Positions 7,120-7,671 of a stretch of DNA of 7,671 nucleotides are shown here, piece by piece (position 1 is the stretch's first letter; each line of letters starts with the position of its first letter). A model generated the notes under the pieces. That model saw only the letters and a program-made list of their open reading frames with translations. It was not told where the DNA came from and did no database searches. A program made the position numbers and the translations under genes. Source of the stretch: Methylacidiphilum caldifontis (GTDB lineage Bacteria; Verrucomicrobiota; Verrucomicrobiia; Methylacidiphilales; CAMAQI01); NCBI GenBank assembly GCA_945860255.1, contig CAMAQI010000108.1, forward strand, positions 1-7,671, written 5' to 3'.

Positions 7120-7671
7120 TGGGGAGTGGATTCGCTTGAGGACTTTAGAGCGCCAAGGGGTGGGGCAATTTTGAGGTTTTTGAGGAGTTGATGAAAGAGA
7201 TTCAAAGAATGGCTTGGAATTTTGGAGAGATATTGAGCAGTAAAATCGTAGGCCCATTTTTGAATTTCCCAGAAGTCTATTTTAACTTTTAGTTTCTCTG
7301 CGATTTCTAAGAGCTCTATGGATTGAGTTAATGGGGCAGAAGTTTCAGGATTCTGTTGCCATTGGGTAAGAAGTTCGCTGACTATTTTTCGGATTAAAAA
7401 ATGAGTTTTTGAGGTATCCAGTTGGGGATTCCAGTGAAGAAATTCATTCATCACGTCATGAATCATTTGACTTTGAAAGGGGGTGAACTGCAGAGCTTTT
7501 TGAAGTTTAGCATTGTACAAGAGATCAATCGTTGCCGTGATCATCGGGGGAGTTACAAAAGAGGATTTTTGAAGAATGTTTAAGAGGGTATGATTTTCTT
7601 CGTAAATCGATTCAAAGGTATGCTCGATCTCCGTAAATGTATCACGGAGTGCATGATTGAGAAGAAGCGAC
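7116..7671 (-). CDS. C-terminal part of a protein resembling GH57-associated DUF3536 (5' end outside the window)
   Basis: The reading frame stays open from the stop codon (7116-7118) to the window edge, giving 184 visible residues. The ATG at 7542-7544 is not a likely start: it has no ribosome-binding site, and the frame upstream of it reads as ordinary helical protein (NHALRDTFTEIEHTFESIY, then EENHTLLNILQ). The pattern of an HALRD segment, a YEENHTLLNIL segment, LLYNAKLQKAL and then LEIAEKLKVKIDFWEIQKWA recalls the helical C-terminal DUF3536 region of some GH57 glycoside hydrolase-like proteins. I made this match from memory, and it rests on scattered motifs. The catalytic domain, if present, lies outside the window, so activity cannot be judged. 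The gene is convergent with the ABC exporter and shares four bases with its end. No intrinsic terminator is visible between them. Confidence 0.6.
   Translation of the reverse strand, partial: SLLLNHALRDTFTEIEHTFESIYEENHTLLNILQKSSFVTPPMITATIDLLYNAKLQKALQFTPFQSQMIHDVMNEFLHWNPQLDTSKTHFLIRKIVSELLTQWQQNPETSAPLTQSIELLEIAEKLKVKIDFWEIQKWAYDFTAQYLSKIPSHSLNLFHQLLKNLKIAPPLGALKSSSESTPH

Overview
The window looks like chromosomal DNA of a Gram-negative bacterium of moderate GC content. It encodes a secreted tetratricopeptide-repeat (TPR) protein, a lipid-flippase-type ABC exporter and a fused ATPase/permease of the ABCG-like kind. The exporter and the partial gene at the right edge recall proteins I associate with Verrucomicrobia/PVC-type or Acidobacteria-type genomes. 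That placement is an impression, not a demonstration: no rRNA or other phylogenetic marker is present.

Layout. Positions 1-700 hold no convincing gene. They contain a strong bidirectional terminator (44-86), an inverted and diverged copy of a repeat element (176-282, copy C) and a second copy (532-698, copy A). A minus-strand gene for a 560-residue ABC-2 type transporter with fused ATPase and permease occupies 701-2383. A 401-bp divergent intergenic region follows (2384-2784). It carries an 11-bp perfect hairpin and a third repeat copy (2524-2690, copy B), 95% identical to copy A by hand count. Next comes a plus-strand gene for an 838-residue exported TPR protein (2785-5301). After a 57-bp gap it is followed by an MsbA-like ABC exporter gene (5359-7119), and the two probably form one operon. 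The last gene (7116-7671, minus strand) is cut by the window edge. Its stop codon overlaps the exporter's by 4 bp in convergent orientation, and it looks like the C-terminal part of a GH57/DUF3536-type protein.

The most notable structure is the repeat family. Copies A and B are direct repeats flanking the fused transporter gene with a constant offset of 1992 bp, which makes the gene plus one repeat look like a duplicated-end cassette. All three copies carry a core of about 88 bp bounded by 10-bp terminal inverted repeats. The outermost pair of that stem changes from T-A in copy C to C-G in A and B, which hints at selection on a folded structure or an ordered mobile element end. I found no transposase, CRISPR array, tRNA, rRNA or recognised defence system.

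Working together: the TPR protein and the exporter plausibly act in one envelope process (lipid, glycan or peptide export with a periplasmic TPR scaffold). The fused transporter is an independent unit, transcribed the other way.
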